Shown: one piece after another, positions 21,626-33,780 of the stretch
Position numbering within the stretch: position 1 is the stretch's first letter
Layout of the letters: each line of letters begins with the position of its first letter
The notes under the pieces: model-generated
Seen by the model: the letters and a program-made list of their open reading frames with translations, nothing else
What the model was told of the DNA's origin: nothing
Database searches by the model: none
Translations under genes and position numbers: made by a program
Source: Megalobrama amblycephala
Lineage: Eukaryota; Chordata; Actinopteri; Cypriniformes; Xenocyprididae
DNA: 64,000 nucleotides
Reading direction: 5' to 3'
NCBI RefSeq assembly: GCF_018812025.1
Contig: NC_063044.1
Coordinates: 69,362,847-69,426,846, forward strand

Positions 21626-23700
21626 AATTTTTATTAATTTTGGCTCTCTAAATAACACTTAAAATAAACTGTCTCAGACAATATTTCTGAAACCCATTGT
21701 AGCAAATTAGCTCAAAATAAATATGAATAATTAATCATAACTCATTACAATAACATAAATATTTGGATCAGTTAATAAAATTAACTTAATGTAATACAAT
21801 TAATATTACAATCAATTAACCTGTTCGTCCAGTGGACACTCAGTGTTGATTGTTTATTAATTCTCAGAAATGTTAATTTCCATGTTATGGAAAAACAACA
21901 TTGGTATTGTACAGTACTACTCAGAGCATGTAGTCAGGATCTAAATCACTAAAGAGGCAATTTATTAGCAGACGGAGTCAGAACCAAACATTACGTTGAA
22001 TTTCATGAAACTTAAAAATCATAAAACGTGAATACAATGAGTGCAATACAACAACAGTAATAATGGATACCATTTCCTGGGGATGTGCATGTTCATTTAT
22101 AGAACAGTCTGTCTATAAATTAACGCAGGAACGTATGTGTTCTGTGTGGATAATGCAGGGAAGATGCAGATTTTCTGTGTCTCTTCTCTGTTCTCAATGT
22201 GGCAACCACATTCTTTAGCGCAATAAACTTGTAACTGAGAACTTCTCGGGGATGGGGGACAGACCCCAGAGTGAGCTTTAAACAATTATTGGTTAACTCT
22301 ATAACAAATAACTGTGTCTGATGTGTCTCAGTCGTTACACCATTGTCTGTCTGGAATGTAACACCCCAATATATTTTCTCTCACTTGGGTGGCATTGAAT
22401 TCCTTTTAATGTGCAACTATAAAATTGAAAAACTTCCAATTGACCCTTCGCAAAGTTACTGTTGCTTTGTCCGACAAGCCGTGGCGCTGTCACGCCACAT
22501 GCAGTGAAGAATACGTCGCAGAGCAAAGAGGACACTGACAACACGTCGACAGACAAACCAGGTTACTTATGATATTAAACAAAGTCCCAGCTTTCAAACC
22601 CAGCTTTCTGTGTAGTTTTTAAAGAAATTCAAACAACAAAAACAGTTTTGTGGCTCTTTAATTTGCTATGACCATGGTCGTGACAGATTGCTGTAGCGCC
22701 TCAGCTCAAGAGGCTCGTAACCTTCCTACGAGTCCATTTATAGTATCAAATAAACATGAATGAACATGAGAATGAATATTGTTTCAAACGCGGAAAGACG
22801 TCAATATACACAATTTTTCAAGTTTAACTCCACCGAGGTTAATCTTCTAACTCCTGACTGCTTTGTCAGACAAAATGGCGGATTCGGCATTCTGATTGGT
22901 TAGATCGCTTGTCAATCAAACTCCTGGTGAAGGGTCAATTAAGCTCTCTAAATTTTATCAACAAGCAAATAATAATGGAAATATATTGTGTAGGAATAAA
23001 TGTTTCTTTTTTCACATTAGGTTTAATAGCAGGCTGATATTAGCCAATTATTCAATAATGATGGGATCTCAAAATAGCCTACCTATTACACTACAAGAAT
23101 TCAATATTACCGAGGCTATACCTGCTGAAGTAGGAATGCTTTTTAAAAATAATACCTGTTTGTGGTCTCTCACATTTTGAAAATCTTTAAGTGTGATCCT
23201 AGCTTAATGTTAAGGCCATGATTTCCATGATGCAGATAAAATGTGCTATTTAATTAATTAATAAATAAATCGAAAACAGAGCTGTCAAATCACAGCATGG
23301 TCTAGTAGTGTCTGTGGCCCTGTTTCCACCTGGTATTATATCTGTATGCCCTCTAAGACTTGAAAATATTCCAGGTGGCATGATTTGCTTTTCTGTGTTA
23401 AAGTCCAACAATTAGATCTTTATTTTTAAAAGAGATGATGTCTACTCCTCCCGTTATTTTTTATTGGAATAATGTGATATCACTTTTAAATCTGTGTATA
23501 AATTGTTTAGTAAGAAAGACTCTATGAATTATTTTGTATGAAATTTCCTTAACTTCATTTGTAAGGAGCAACTTCTGGTGCAGTGACAAAACTTTAGTCC
23601 AATTTATTGTCTGCATCGCAAACGCCCCTCGGTCAATGCAACAAACAAAAAACAAACAAAAAAAAAACCCACCAGATTCACTGAACGTTTGTTGTGTTTT
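21626..23700. other. Long AT-rich stretch with no supported gene
   Basis: Several hundred bases of low-complexity AT DNA (21640-22080) are followed by unique sequence with no exon, repeat end or long frame that I could support. A GC-richer patch around 22680-22900 contains AAAATGGCGGATTCGGC and an ATTGGTTAG box, which could be promoter-like, but no first exon can be assigned. Confidence 0.4.
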
Positions 23701-24299
23701 TTCAGGATGGCGCAGTTCTCCGGTAAAGAGACCCTTTAGATGGATCTGGACAGTGAGGAAGAATTCACCTTTTCCTCAAAGGATGATTGAGATGTAGTGA
23801 TGGGCAGATCAAGGCTTCGTGAAACACTGAAGCAGTTGAAGCAAATGTGTCGTAATGTGTCGAGGCTTCAAAACAATCTGACACCTGTCTCCACGGTGAC
23901 CCCTAGTGGTCAGAACAGTGTAAATGCAACAAAACTCAGGCCAAACATGCCTAAAACACCTTTTACAAATGTATTGCAAAAGTTTTATTGAAAGTAAAAT
24001 TTATCAAATGCAACTAATAATCTAATAAGATTAAATATAGATTGTGTGTATAATGTGTGTTCTTTTATTAATGTTCAAGGCTTGTTTCTCTGTTCAATGG
24101 CTCAAGATAAACAGGCCAAAAAGAGATTAATAACTACCATCATTCATTTTAATTATTCTAATATCTAATTAAAACATCTACAAATGTATAAAACTGGTAT
24201 AAAAAAGTGAAACCCATAGACACTTGTTCAATAGTTCTGCATGATTCCTGGATTCACTTTATCATCACCCTCTACTGGTGAACCATTGAATTTTCAAAA

Positions 24300-25779
24300 A
24301 GAAAGAAAAAGTCCAGTAAATGGTCTGTTTACTGTTTGTCATAAATATTATCAGCTCCCACCTTGATCTCATAACAATGACAAGGTCTTCCAAAGCATAT
24401 GGAGTGCATCTGGTACGTTACAGTGTCACTCCGTAAACCATGGTATTAAGTTGTTCATTTAATCTCAGATGGATGGTCTGTAATACTTTGCCCACATTGC
24501 ATTGTATACAGCATCAAATTTAATTTATGTACTGAAAGTCCCAGGGACTTTGCAGACCTTATACTCTCCTAGAAGCACTTCCAAAATATCTGTTCATGAT
24601 CTGTTCAAGTTTGGCGACACACAGCCTTAAGGCCCCGTGGCAGTCAATGGTGGGCGAGATCTGCTTGGTTGCAAACATTCCTTCAAATATCTTCCTTTGT
24701 GTTCAGCAGAACAAATAAATTTATACAGGTTTGGAACAACTTGAGGGGGAGTAAATGATGACAGAATTTTCATCTTTGGGTGGACTATCCCTTTAAGGTT
24801 GAACCAATGTAGTCACGTTGACTATTTAATCAATGTCTTTTCTACCTTTCTGGACCTCAAAAGGTGCAAGGACATTGCTGCCTATATGTGGATCAGATAC
24901 CCTCGGATGTCATCAAAAATATCTTTATGTTCCAAAGATGAACAGAGGTCTTTTGGGTTTGGGACGACATGAGGGTGAGTGATACATGACAAAAATTTCA
25001 TTTTTGGGTGAACTAACCCTTTAACACTTTTACTGAGCACCTAATTTTATTAATCTTGGTGAATTAATACTCATACAAAGACATGGCAACATAATATCCT
25101 TTCTGCCTTTACAGTATGCCTGTATGGAGGCAGCATTTGATTTCACCACTGTACGTGCAGTCTTAGTGTTGACATGAAAATGTTTGTTAATTGTGGTGAG
25201 TTACATTATAACTGTTCTCATCTTTAGTCTGACATGCCATATCTGAGGAGGTTTTGCTGGAGAACCTTGGGATTGATGGGTATGGTTTGTGAAACGAAAA
25301 GTAGCACATTAATAGATACTACTATCAAAGTGGGAAAGCATGATGAATATATTTGGTCAAGTTACAGACATGGTCGAAGATTTTCCCATTTTACACCAGA
25401 AGGCACCGGAGGCTGCCGACCTGTCTTTCGTGTCCCCAGGAAAAGGAAAATCTAGCACTTTGGTAATATTTTGGTGAAAAGTAGTGAAAGAAGCATGTAT
25501 AAATGTGTAGCTGTTTCATAAGCAATCTGTTTTTTATGTTTTACATTTTGAAGGGACCTACACTCCCAGCAAAGATGTCGAGGGTTTCACAGGATGACAT
25601 TTTACATGTGTTTGCACGTGTCTATCACTTTAATGTTGATGAAAATGGCTTGTAATGACTCTTTATTAAATCATGTTTCATTTCTACAGTTACCAGATGA
25701 CATTCTCAAGAGGATCATTGTCTTTGTACTAAAAGACGGCTGCTTTGCTATCCTCAGCCTGGCTCTGACATGGCAGAAA
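24300..25779 (+). other. Duplicated unit 1, left part
   Basis: From GTCCAGTAAATGGTCTG (24310) this DNA aligns with unit 2 from 45377. Up to about 24560 it matches 45377-45680. It then jumps to the counterpart of about 47350-48520: the block 45690-47340, with the HMGXB3-like exons and the left halves of two palindromic MITEs, is absent here. The retained right halves of those MITEs are at about 24646-25022 (CTATCCCTTTAAGG, then GAACTAACCCTTTAA). Homology ends at 25779, where a LINE is inserted. Confidence 0.75.
25205..25779 (+). pseudogene. F-box gene remnant, copy 1 (cut by LINE)
   Basis: Three splice-flanked coding pieces are recognisable by comparison with copy 2. They are a segment with MPYLRRF (25234 onward), a basic segment HGRRFSHFTPEG ending PRKRK (about 25370-25452), and an exon entered after TTTCTACAG at 25690 reading LPDDILKRIIVFVLKDG. 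The last is F-box-like, a fold that links substrates to SCF ubiquitin ligases via SKP1. The frame stops being host sequence after TGGCAGAAA at 25779, where a LINE 3' end is joined. Identification as F-box rests on one short motif. Confidence 0.45.
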
Positions 25780-26316
25780 CCCCGTATTCATCACGCCGGT
25801 ATGGACGGTTTGTTGAGGAGCTGTGCTACTGGCTGTCGTATCGATGAGACCTTCACAATGGACGATCTAGTTGACTTGATCTCTGCTGATACTTCAGGGC
25901 TGCGTTGTGGTCCAGTTGAGGATCATATTCATCATGCCGGTATGGACGGTCTGTTGAGGAACTGTGGCACTGGCTGTCGTGTTGATGAGGCCTTCACAGT
26001 GGATGATCCAGTTGACTCGATCTCTGCTGATACAGGGCTGCGTTGTGGTCGTGTTATGGCACCGGTCCTTGGTCTCATCTGGATACGGCCCGGATCCAGT
26101 TGACTACGGTAAACCTCGGGATAAACAGAAAGACTAATATTAGCGTAGATGCCATTCTTCTTCTGATGTAACAAGTACATCTGGTGTTATAGGAAGTGTT
26201 CCCGGTTCCGGCTGACCTAATTTATGCAGCCTAATAATCCTTTAACAGATTTGAAAATATAAATTTATAATGTGTTATGTGTATGCCAGGTTAAAGAGAT
26301 GCGTTTTTAGTCTAGA

Positions 26317-28310
26317 TTAAAACTGACAGAGCGTGTCTGCATCCCGAACAATGGTAGGAAGATTGTTCCAGAGTTTAGGTGCCAAATAGGAGAAGGATCT
26401 ACCGCCTGCAGTTGATTTTGATATTCTAGGTATTATCAGCTGGCCTGAACTCTGAGATCGCAATAAACGTGAAGGACTATAATGCTTTAAGAGCTCGCTT
26501 AGGTACTGGGGAGCTAAACCATTTAGTGCTTTGTAAGTAATTAACAAGATTTTAAAATCTATATGATGTTTAACAGGAAGCCGTAGTGGGCAAGTGATGA
26601 CAGAACAGGGCTAACAGGGCAATGCAGTGATGACAGAACAGGGCTAATATGGTCATACTTCCTAGTTCTAGTAAGAACTCTAGCTGCTGCATTTTGTACG
26701 AGCTGTAGTTTATTTATCAAGCGGGAGGAACAACCACACAGTAGAGCGTTACAGTAATCTAACCTTGAGGTCATGAACGCATGAACTAACGGTTCTGAAT
26801 TCTACATTGAGAGCATATGTCATAGTTTAGATATATTTTTAAGATGGAAGAATGCAGTTTTACAGATGCTACTAACATGGCCTTCAAATGAAAGATTGGT
26901 ATCAAAGAGCACACCCAGGTTCCTAACTGACGACGAAGACTTAACAGAGCAGCCATCAAGTGTTAGAAAATATTCTAGGTTATTACGTGAAGAAGTTTTC
27001 GGTCCAAAAATTTGAATTTAGTAGTAGGAAATTACTGGTCATCCAGTTTTTTATATCAGCTATACATTCTGTTAATTTTGTGAATTGGTAAGTTTCGTCA
27101 GGGCGCGAAGAAATATAGAGCTGAGTATCATCAGCGTAACAATGAAAACTAACGCCATGCTTCCTAATGATATCTCCCAAAGGTAGCATGTACAGAGTGA
27201 AAAGCAACTTTAATAAGAGGTTTAATAATAGCCAGCTTAAAAGTTTTTGGTACGTATCCTAGTGATAAAGATGAATTAACAATATTAAGAAGGGGATCTA
27301 TGACTTCTGGAAGCATCTCTTTCAATAGCTTAGTTGGTATAGGGTCTAACATACATGTTGTTGATTTTGATGATTTAACAAGTTTAGACAATTCTTCCTC
27401 TCCTAAAGCAGTAAATGAAATGAATTTTTCCTCAGGGACACTCTCTGACACGATACTGTAGTAGACGGTTGCATGGTTATATTTTTTTCTCTAATATTAT
27501 CAATCTTGCAAGTAAAGAAGTTCATAAAGTCATTACTGCTGTGCTCTTTGGAAACATCAGAAGTTGAAGATCTATTTCTTGTTAATTTAGCCACTGTATC
27601 AAATAAATACTTAGGGTTGTGTTTATTTTCTTCTAAGAGTTTTGAAAAATAGGCAGATCTAGCAGTTTTTAAGGCCTTTTTGTACTCAATCATTTTCTCT
27701 CTCCACGAAATGTGAAATACTTCTAGGTTTGTTTTCTTCCAGCTACGCTCCATTTTTCTGGCTGCTGTTTTTAGGGCCTGAGTGTGCTCATTGTACCATG
27801 GCATTGGATTAAATTCCTTAATCTTTTTTAAACGCAAAGGATCAACTGAATCTAATGTGCTGGAAAAGACAGAGGCAGTAGTTTCTGTTGCAGCATCGAG
27901 GTCTTCTAAGCTGTCTGGTATGCTAAGGTGATGAAACTGATCAGGAAGATTATTTATAAAGCGATCTTTAGTGGTAGAAGTGATGGTTCTACCATATTTA
28001 TGGCAGGGAGGCAGTTTAGCCTCTTTGACTAAATGTAGTATACATGAGACTAGATAATGATCTGAGATGTCGTCACTCTGCTGCAGAATTTCAACGGCAT
28101 CAATATCGATTCCATGTGACAATATTAGATCTAAAGTATGATTACGACAATGAGTGGGTCCTGACACGTGTTGTCTAACACCAATAGAGTTTAGAATGTC
28201 TGTAAATGCCAATCCTAATGAGTCTTTTTTATTATCTATGTGGATATTAAAATCACCAACAACAAGGACTTTATCTGCAGCTAGTACTAACTCCAACAGA
28301 AAATCAGCAA
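26317..28310 (-). pseudogene. LINE A ORF2: endonuclease and reverse transcriptase remnants
   Basis: The part at 27403-28296 reads through the apurinic endonuclease C-terminus, with GDFNIHID and SDDISDHYLV, and the linker to the polymerase. The part at 27164-27451 gives the start of the reverse transcriptase ([16 protein letters not shown]). Near 27207 it jumps to [18 protein letters not shown] (motif C), so the region from motif 0 to motif B, about 170 residues, is deleted. The C-terminal region follows in two frames (26559-26774, 26317-26547) ending in APKLWNNLP. It is not functional. Confidence 0.87.
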
Positions 28311-28519
28311 ATTATTTAATAAAGTCTGTATGGTGTCCTAGTGGCCTGTATACAGTAGCCAGCACAAATGTCAACTTACATAATGTAACATTATCATTTG
28401 TTTATCATTATTATCTGTATTTTTTATTTGTTGAACATCAATGAAATCTTTACCATTAAATGGGTTTGGAAGTTTTTTGTTTTTACTAATTCGGGGTACA
28501 GACACAGTCTCTATGTGAT

Positions 28520-28888
28520 AATATCTAGGTGTGAGAGTTTCTATGTGTTGGGATTTATCTTACTTCTGTAACATGAGGCAGCTAGCAGACGGTCGGTTTA
28601 GCCAGTCTGTCTGCTGCTTTGTCCTGTCCTGGGCCCCAGTTTGTCATGTTTCAGCTCTAAGACTATGTGCCATATTACTAGAGAGAAGAGCAGCACCATC
28701 CCGGGATGGATGAATACCATCTCTTTTCAACAGGTCAGGTCTGCCCCAAAAGCTTTTCTAATTGTCTATGAAACCTATATTATTCTGCGGACACCACTTA
28801 GACAGCCAGCCATTGAGTGATGATAATCTGCTAACTCTCTCATCCCTCCGACGCACAGGAAGGGGACCAGAGCAAATTACTTCTCCTG
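28520..28888 (-). pseudogene. LINE A ORF1 esterase-domain remnant
   Basis: On the minus strand the sequence reads ERVSRLSSLNGWLSKWC, NNIGFIDN and LLKRDGIHPSRDGAALL. This is the C-terminal end of the SGNH/GDSL esterase domain that many fish L2/CR1-type LINEs carry in ORF1; DGIHP contains the D-x-x-H pair of that family. A stop follows the Asn of FIDN. The segment toward 28390 (HIETVSVPRISKNKKLPNPF) is the ORF1 tail. The N-terminal endonuclease residues expected next are missing. Confidence 0.7.
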
Positions 28889-31742
28889 ACATTCAATTCA
28901 ATTAAATTCAAATTTATTTGTATAGCGCTCTTCACGATACATATCATTTCAAAGCAGCTTTACAGAAAATGGATGTCAACATTACAATTTAAAGAATGTA
29001 GTTAGCAAATAATATACTTTAGGTAATTAATTACAATCACTGTTAGCAGTTTAACTGAAGGTAGAAGCAAAGAGCTCCTGGAAAATGAATTACATTAACA
29101 ATAAATTAGGATATAGAGATTGTGCAATGTGAATGTTGATCCAGATGATTGCGTCTTCTGAAGTCCTCGCAGGAGCTGGCGCCGTCTCTTCACAGGTGAT
29201 GGTCATCTGAGGTCTTCTTAAGAGGCTGGATCCAAACTGAAGATGAAGTCCTCTCTAGTCACCTCAGGGCGGGTGTCCCGAGGCAAAACAGAAAAGCAAA
29301 AGGAGAATAATTAGCGTAGCTGCTGTTCATAACTTTAAGCAAAGATAGTCATGTGCAGTTGATCTGGTATGAGATGCATTATGTGAATGCTTGGCTAAAG
29401 AGATGCGTCTTTAATCTAGATTTAAACTGGGTGAGCGAGTCTGAGCTCCTAACATTATCAGGAAGGCTATTCCAGAGTTTAGGAGCCAAATGTGAAAACG
29501 CTCTCCCTCCTTTAGTGGACTTAGCTATCCTAGGTACAACCAGAAGTCCAGAGTTTTGTGACCTTAGAGAGCGTGAAGGATTGTAGGGCGATAGAAGATC
29601 GGTTAAGTACACAGGAGCTAAACCATTTAAAGCCTTATAGGTCATTAGCAATACTTTATAATCGATACAGAACTTAATGGGTAACCAGTGTAGAGATGAT
29701 AAGATTGGTGTTATATGATCATATTTTCTTGACCTGGTAAGAACTCTAGCAGCTGCATTTTGTACTAATTGTAGCTTGTTTATTGATGAAGCAGGACAAC
29801 CAGCTAATAATGCATTACAGTAATCTAGTCCAGATGTCATGAAAGCATGAACTAACTTTTCTGCATCAGAAATAGATAACATATTCCGTATCTTAGCAAT
29901 GTTTCTGAGGTGGAAGAAGGCTGTTTTTGTAACATATGAAATATGATTTTCAAAGGACAAGTTGCTGTCTAATATAACACCCAGGTCTTTAACTGTCGAG
30001 GATGGAGTAACAGTACATCCTTCTAAATGCAGATTGTAGTCTGAGAGATTCTGTGTACAGGTTTTTGGTCCAATAAGTAATACTTCAGTCTTATCTGAAT
30101 TTAATAGAAGAAAATTACTAGTCATCCAATGTTTTACTTCTTTAACACACTCTGTCAGTTTGGATAATTTAGAGATTTCATCTGGTCGTGATGAGATATA
30201 TAACTGAGTATCATCGGCATAGCAGTGAAAACTAATTCCATGTTTTCTTATAATATTGCCGAGTGGCAGCATGTATATTGAAAATAGCAGAGGGCCTAAC
30301 ACCGATCCTTGCGGCACTCCATAGTTTACTATCGTGATCTTAGATTTTTCCCCGTTTATATAAACAAAATTGTGACGGCCTGATAGGTACGACTTAAACC
30401 ACCGTAATGCCTGTCCCTGAATACCAGTGTAATATTGTAGTCGATCTAAGAGTATTATATGATCTATAGTGTCAAACGCAGCACTGAGATCAAGTAACAC
30501 TAGTATTGAGACACAGCCTTGGTCAGAAGCTAGAAGCAAGTCGTTTGTAATTTTAACGAGCGCAGTTTCTGTGCTATGATGAGACCTGAATCCTGACTGA
30601 AATTTTTCATAGATAGAGTTTTTTTGCAAGAAGGAGCATAATTGGACCGACACCACTTTTTCTAGTATTTTAGACATAAATGGAAGATTTGAAATGGGTC
30701 TGTAATTTGCTAATACGTTTGGATCTAATTGTGGTTTCTTAATGAGAGGCTTAATAACTGCTAGCTTGAATGGTCGTGGGACATGACCTAGAGATAAAGA
30801 CGAGTTGATAATATTGAGAAGAGGTTCTTCTGCTACAGGTAACAGCTCTTTCAGTAGTTTAGTGGGTATTGGATCTAATAAACATGTTGTTGGTTTAGAC
30901 GCAGTGATAAGTTTATGTAGCTCTTCCTGTCCTATAGTTGTAAAGCACTGCAACTGTTCTTGAGGGGCGATAATTGAGGCTGAATCATAAAACTCTGTCA
31001 AAGGTTGTACATTTACAATTTTATTTCTGATACTTTCGATTTTTTCATTAAAGAAATTCATAAAGTCATCACTACTAAACTGTAATGAAACATTTTGTTC
31101 TGGTGATATCTGTTTATTTGTTAATCTAGCTACTGTACTAAATAAGAACCGTGGATTGTTTTGGTTAATTTCTATGAGTTTGCGGAGATGCTCGGCTCTG
31201 GCTGCTTTTAGAGTCTTTCTATAGCGGGATGAACTGTCTTTCCATGCGATTCTGAAGACCTCTAAACGAGTTTGTCTCCATTTGCGTTCTAGATTACGAG
31301 TTTCTCTTTTCATAGCGCGAGTAATACTGTTGTACCATGGAACAGTATTTTTCTCTCTAACCTTTTTTAATCTCATCGGTGCAACAGTATCTAATGTACT
31401 AGTGAAAATGGTGCACATGCTGCTAGTCATTTTCGAGAGATCATTTGTGTGTTTAGGTACGATGAGCAGCTGAGACAGATCAGGCAGGTTATTTGTGAAT
31501 TTATCTATAGTTGTCGGGAGAATTGTTCTGCCTAGTCGATATCGTGGCGCAATTTGACAAATATCATCAATATGCAGTACGCATGTTACAAGGTAGTGAT
31601 CAGAGACGTCATCACTTTGCGGTAGAATTTCTATATCAGTAAGATTTATTCCATGTGATATAATTAAATCTAGAGTATGATTAAGACGGTGAGTGGGTCC
31701 AGTGACGTTTTGTTCGACCCCAAATGAGTTTAGTAAACATTA
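28889..31742 (-). mobile_element. LINE B (L2/Rex-type), 5'-truncated, near-intact polymerase
   Basis: The 3' end at 28889-28980 reads, on the minus strand, AAGCTGCTTTGAAATGATA and GCGCTATACAAATAAATTTG, followed by an AATTGAATTGAA tail, the diagnostic terminus of common cyprinid LINEs. The element extends to 31742, where the endonuclease reading frame stops mid-domain, a normal 5' truncation. It lies against LINE A in the same orientation and may have inserted into it. Confidence 0.9.
29379..31430 (-). CDS. LINE B ORF2: reverse transcriptase polyprotein (partial)
   Basis: This is a 683-residue open frame from the first Met; the same frame stays open upstream through endonuclease sequence (for example [11 protein letters not shown], and [11 protein letters not shown] near 31690), so the true N-terminus is lost to 5' truncation. 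It encodes the linker, a complete reverse transcriptase domain and the C-terminal domain for target-primed integration. Visible catalytic blocks are YRPISNLPF, motif [14 protein letters not shown], motif [18 protein letters not shown], motif [13 protein letters not shown], thumb [14 protein letters not shown] and C-terminal [13 protein letters not shown]. No stops or frameshifts interrupt it, so it is recent compared with LINE A. Confidence 0.92.
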   Translation of the reverse strand: MTSSMCTIFTSTLDTVAPMRLKKVREKNTVPWYNSITRAMKRETRNLERKWRQTRLEVFRIAWKDSSSRYRKTLKAARAEHLRKLIEINQNNPRFLFSTVARLTNKQISPEQNVSLQFSSDDFMNFFNEKIESIRNKIVNVQPLTEFYDSASIIAPQEQLQCFTTIGQEELHKLITASKPTTCLLDPIPTKLLKELLPVAEEPLLNIINSSLSLGHVPRPFKLAVIKPLIKKPQLDPNVLANYRPISNLPFMSKILEKVVSVQLCSFLQKNSIYEKFQSGFRSHHSTETALVKITNDLLLASDQGCVSILVLLDLSAAFDTIDHIILLDRLQYYTGIQGQALRWFKSYLSGRHNFVYINGEKSKITIVNYGVPQGSVLGPLLFSIYMLPLGNIIRKHGISFHCYADDTQLYISSRPDEISKLSKLTECVKEVKHWMTSNFLLLNSDKTEVLLIGPKTCTQNLSDYNLHLEGCTVTPSSTVKDLGVILDSNLSFENHISYVTKTAFFHLRNIAKIRNMLSISDAEKLVHAFMTSGLDYCNALLAGCPASSINKLQLVQNAAARVLTRSRKYDHITPILSSLHWLPIKFCIDYKVLLMTYKALNGLAPVYLTDLLSPYNPSRSLRSQNSGLLVVPRIAKSTKGGRAFSHLAPKLWNSLPDNVRSSDSLTQFKSRLKTHLFSQAFT

Positions 31743-32075
31743 GGAAGTAGTCTTTAGATGGGTGAAGGGCAGAAACTACCTGTGGACCAATGAGAAGTCC
31801 TGTCCTTCCCAGGCTTGGTACAAGAGGTCTTCTTCTTGCCCTCTAAGAGAGGTTTTATCTGATGGCATTGGACAGTTTGTTTGTGTTAGTCCACCAAGTC
31901 CAATCAAAATGTAGCAAACCTTTGTCCGCTGTTACGGACAGAGAGGGGCCCGGCTGTAAACTGGGCCCTGGAATGTGCTGTTCACTACAATTGTTTATCA
32001 TATTGTTTGGAGCAAGCTGTTGTGCATGTGTAGTGCTCTCTCTCTCTTTCTCTATCAGTCCATGCTCATTTGAGT
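31743..32075 (+). other. Unassigned segment between LINE B and duplicated block
   Basis: This stretch has no counterpart in unit 2. A forward frame near 31755-31855 reads like coding sequence (GRNYLWTNEKSCPSQAWYKR) but has no convincing splice frame. It may be a displaced exon of the neighbouring gene or a transposon remnant. A CT-rich run (CTCTCTCTCTTTCTCT near 32038) follows. Confidence 0.3.
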
Positions 32076-33780
32076 GAATCGGGTGCAGCTGTTTTCATGG
32101 GCGAAGCTGAAGTGATTCTACGGTGGATATAGGCTTCTCATTGAGTTCTCTGTAGCATGTGTGTACGTGCTTTATCGAAACTTGTGTGGAGCTTGAATTG
32201 TTAACGGTATTAGCCAGTAAATATCAAGTTGCAATTTTAAAATAAGGAAAAACCTCTTGTTTGTTTGTTTTGGCCAATTTAAACCCACTGAGCTGAGCCA
32301 CTTCCTTTCATAAATTATAGGATACTAATCCTTGTGTTGTTGTGTGTTTGTGGGAGCAGGGGACATAACTCCTGGTGACACTTATTAACTGTGTTACATT
32401 TGGTGGTTTTGAATGTGTAGTATGTAACATACTTAAAAATAAAACTGTTAAATTGTGGAAATTGTTCTTCATTATTTTATTGTGCTTAATTTGTATGTGA
32501 TTTTGCTTTAAACACAAAATTCTGATTAAGACTCAAATTATTCATAATTTAAAATTTTAATATAAAATAATTTAATGTTTTATTTAATGTTTACTGCTAA
32601 ATATCACAAACATAATGTGTACTTTCTAAAACACATTGTTACATTGGTAGTTGAACTGTTTGGTCAAAAAACAAACATGAACAAAAGGCAGAGGCCCTCA
32701 AAATACGGATTTTAAACCTACTGATATGTTTTAAAGTCTAGTGCAAATTGCTGGGAAAAAAACAAAAGTATTCAACACCTTTGTGTCTGTAAAAGCTTAT
32801 TAGAGTACCTCAAGGGTGATGTGTTTTTGTAGACCAACCTGGAAGTTAGCGGCGCACAGGTTCTCTCGATCTAAAGCCTATGCATTTTTTCCATAGACTT
32901 TTGGAAAATCACAAAAAATAAGCTCTGTGTTTAACAAAGGGTTATGACACTTACACGTTTTGTCTATCAAGATAATCTTTAACACAACATTTATACATTT
33001 TGAAGCTTAAATAAAGTGGTCAGATATAAAAAGCTAACAGTAGGCTATAAACGGACTACAGCACACCATGGTCACGGATCAACGTCACCACCACAAAGCT
33101 TCCTCAAACTTTATTTAAAAACATGCTCTCTGATTATGATCTGCACTGTGTATAAATACTTTTCCACTTTTTCATGAAAGATGCTGTCCAAACATCTAAA
33201 GTCCCCGCCAAAAGAAGTAGTCTCTTTTAGCAACTTGTTAGCAACCACCACAATAAATGTTTAAAAACTCACAAGCAGTTTATAACTGGTGTGTTTTATG
33301 TCATAGATCAAAACGTGAAAATATTTAGAGGCTTTGTTAACCACAGACCTTCTTTCAGGTGATTTAACAAAAACCCATTCAAAAAACGTATTGACTTTAG
33401 GGGGATGGAACCAGAAGTCCTAACATGCTAACTCGCTTCCGGGTTTTGCCTACAAAAACACGTCATCCCTGAGGTACTCTATATGCCGCTTCGATACAAT
33501 TGTTTCAACTACTTCCTTATTATGTGTGAAGATCCGCTCGGCCGCTCAACTAGTGGAGGTGACGTATTTCCGCTCCTGATTGGAGCTCTACTTACCCATT
33601 ACGGCTGCAGCCAGCCCCTACAACATATAATAAGTGACATATTTGCTTTCTGTTATTATCTGCCATCACAGCTAAAGGATTACCGCTAGCGACTAGCTTT
33701 GGTCCCTCTCAGCCGGAAATAAGATGACAAAACGAACACAATGGCGTCACACTTGTGGTCGCGAAAATAAGGTGAGTAAC
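32076..33780. repeat. Duplicated block, unit 1 copy
   Basis: This is collinear with 49486-50056 plus 53000-54115 of unit 2, starting GGGTGCAGCTGTTTTCATGG in both and running to ATGACAAAACGAACACAATGGC. It is non-coding apart from a possible short first exon at its right end (33723-33770). It preserves the uninterrupted site CACAAACATAATGTGTAC (32606-32623) into which an LTR element inserted in unit 2. Confidence 0.85.

Larger units (their letters stand above)
25780..28888 (-). mobile_element. LINE A (L2/Rex-type non-LTR retrotransposon), deleted
   Basis: This minus-strand element retains, 5' to 3': an ORF1 esterase-type C-terminus (28520-28888), part of the endonuclease, a partly deleted reverse transcriptase, the C-terminal domain, and a 3' UTR with a two-fold tandem repeat of roughly 130 bp (25785-26045, each unit containing CATCATGCCGGTATGGACGG or a close variant). 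Its 3' end is fused to the F-box exon at 25779/25780. Its 5' side is cut by LINE B at 28889. It is absent from unit 2, so it arrived after the duplication or was lost there. Confidence 0.85.
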
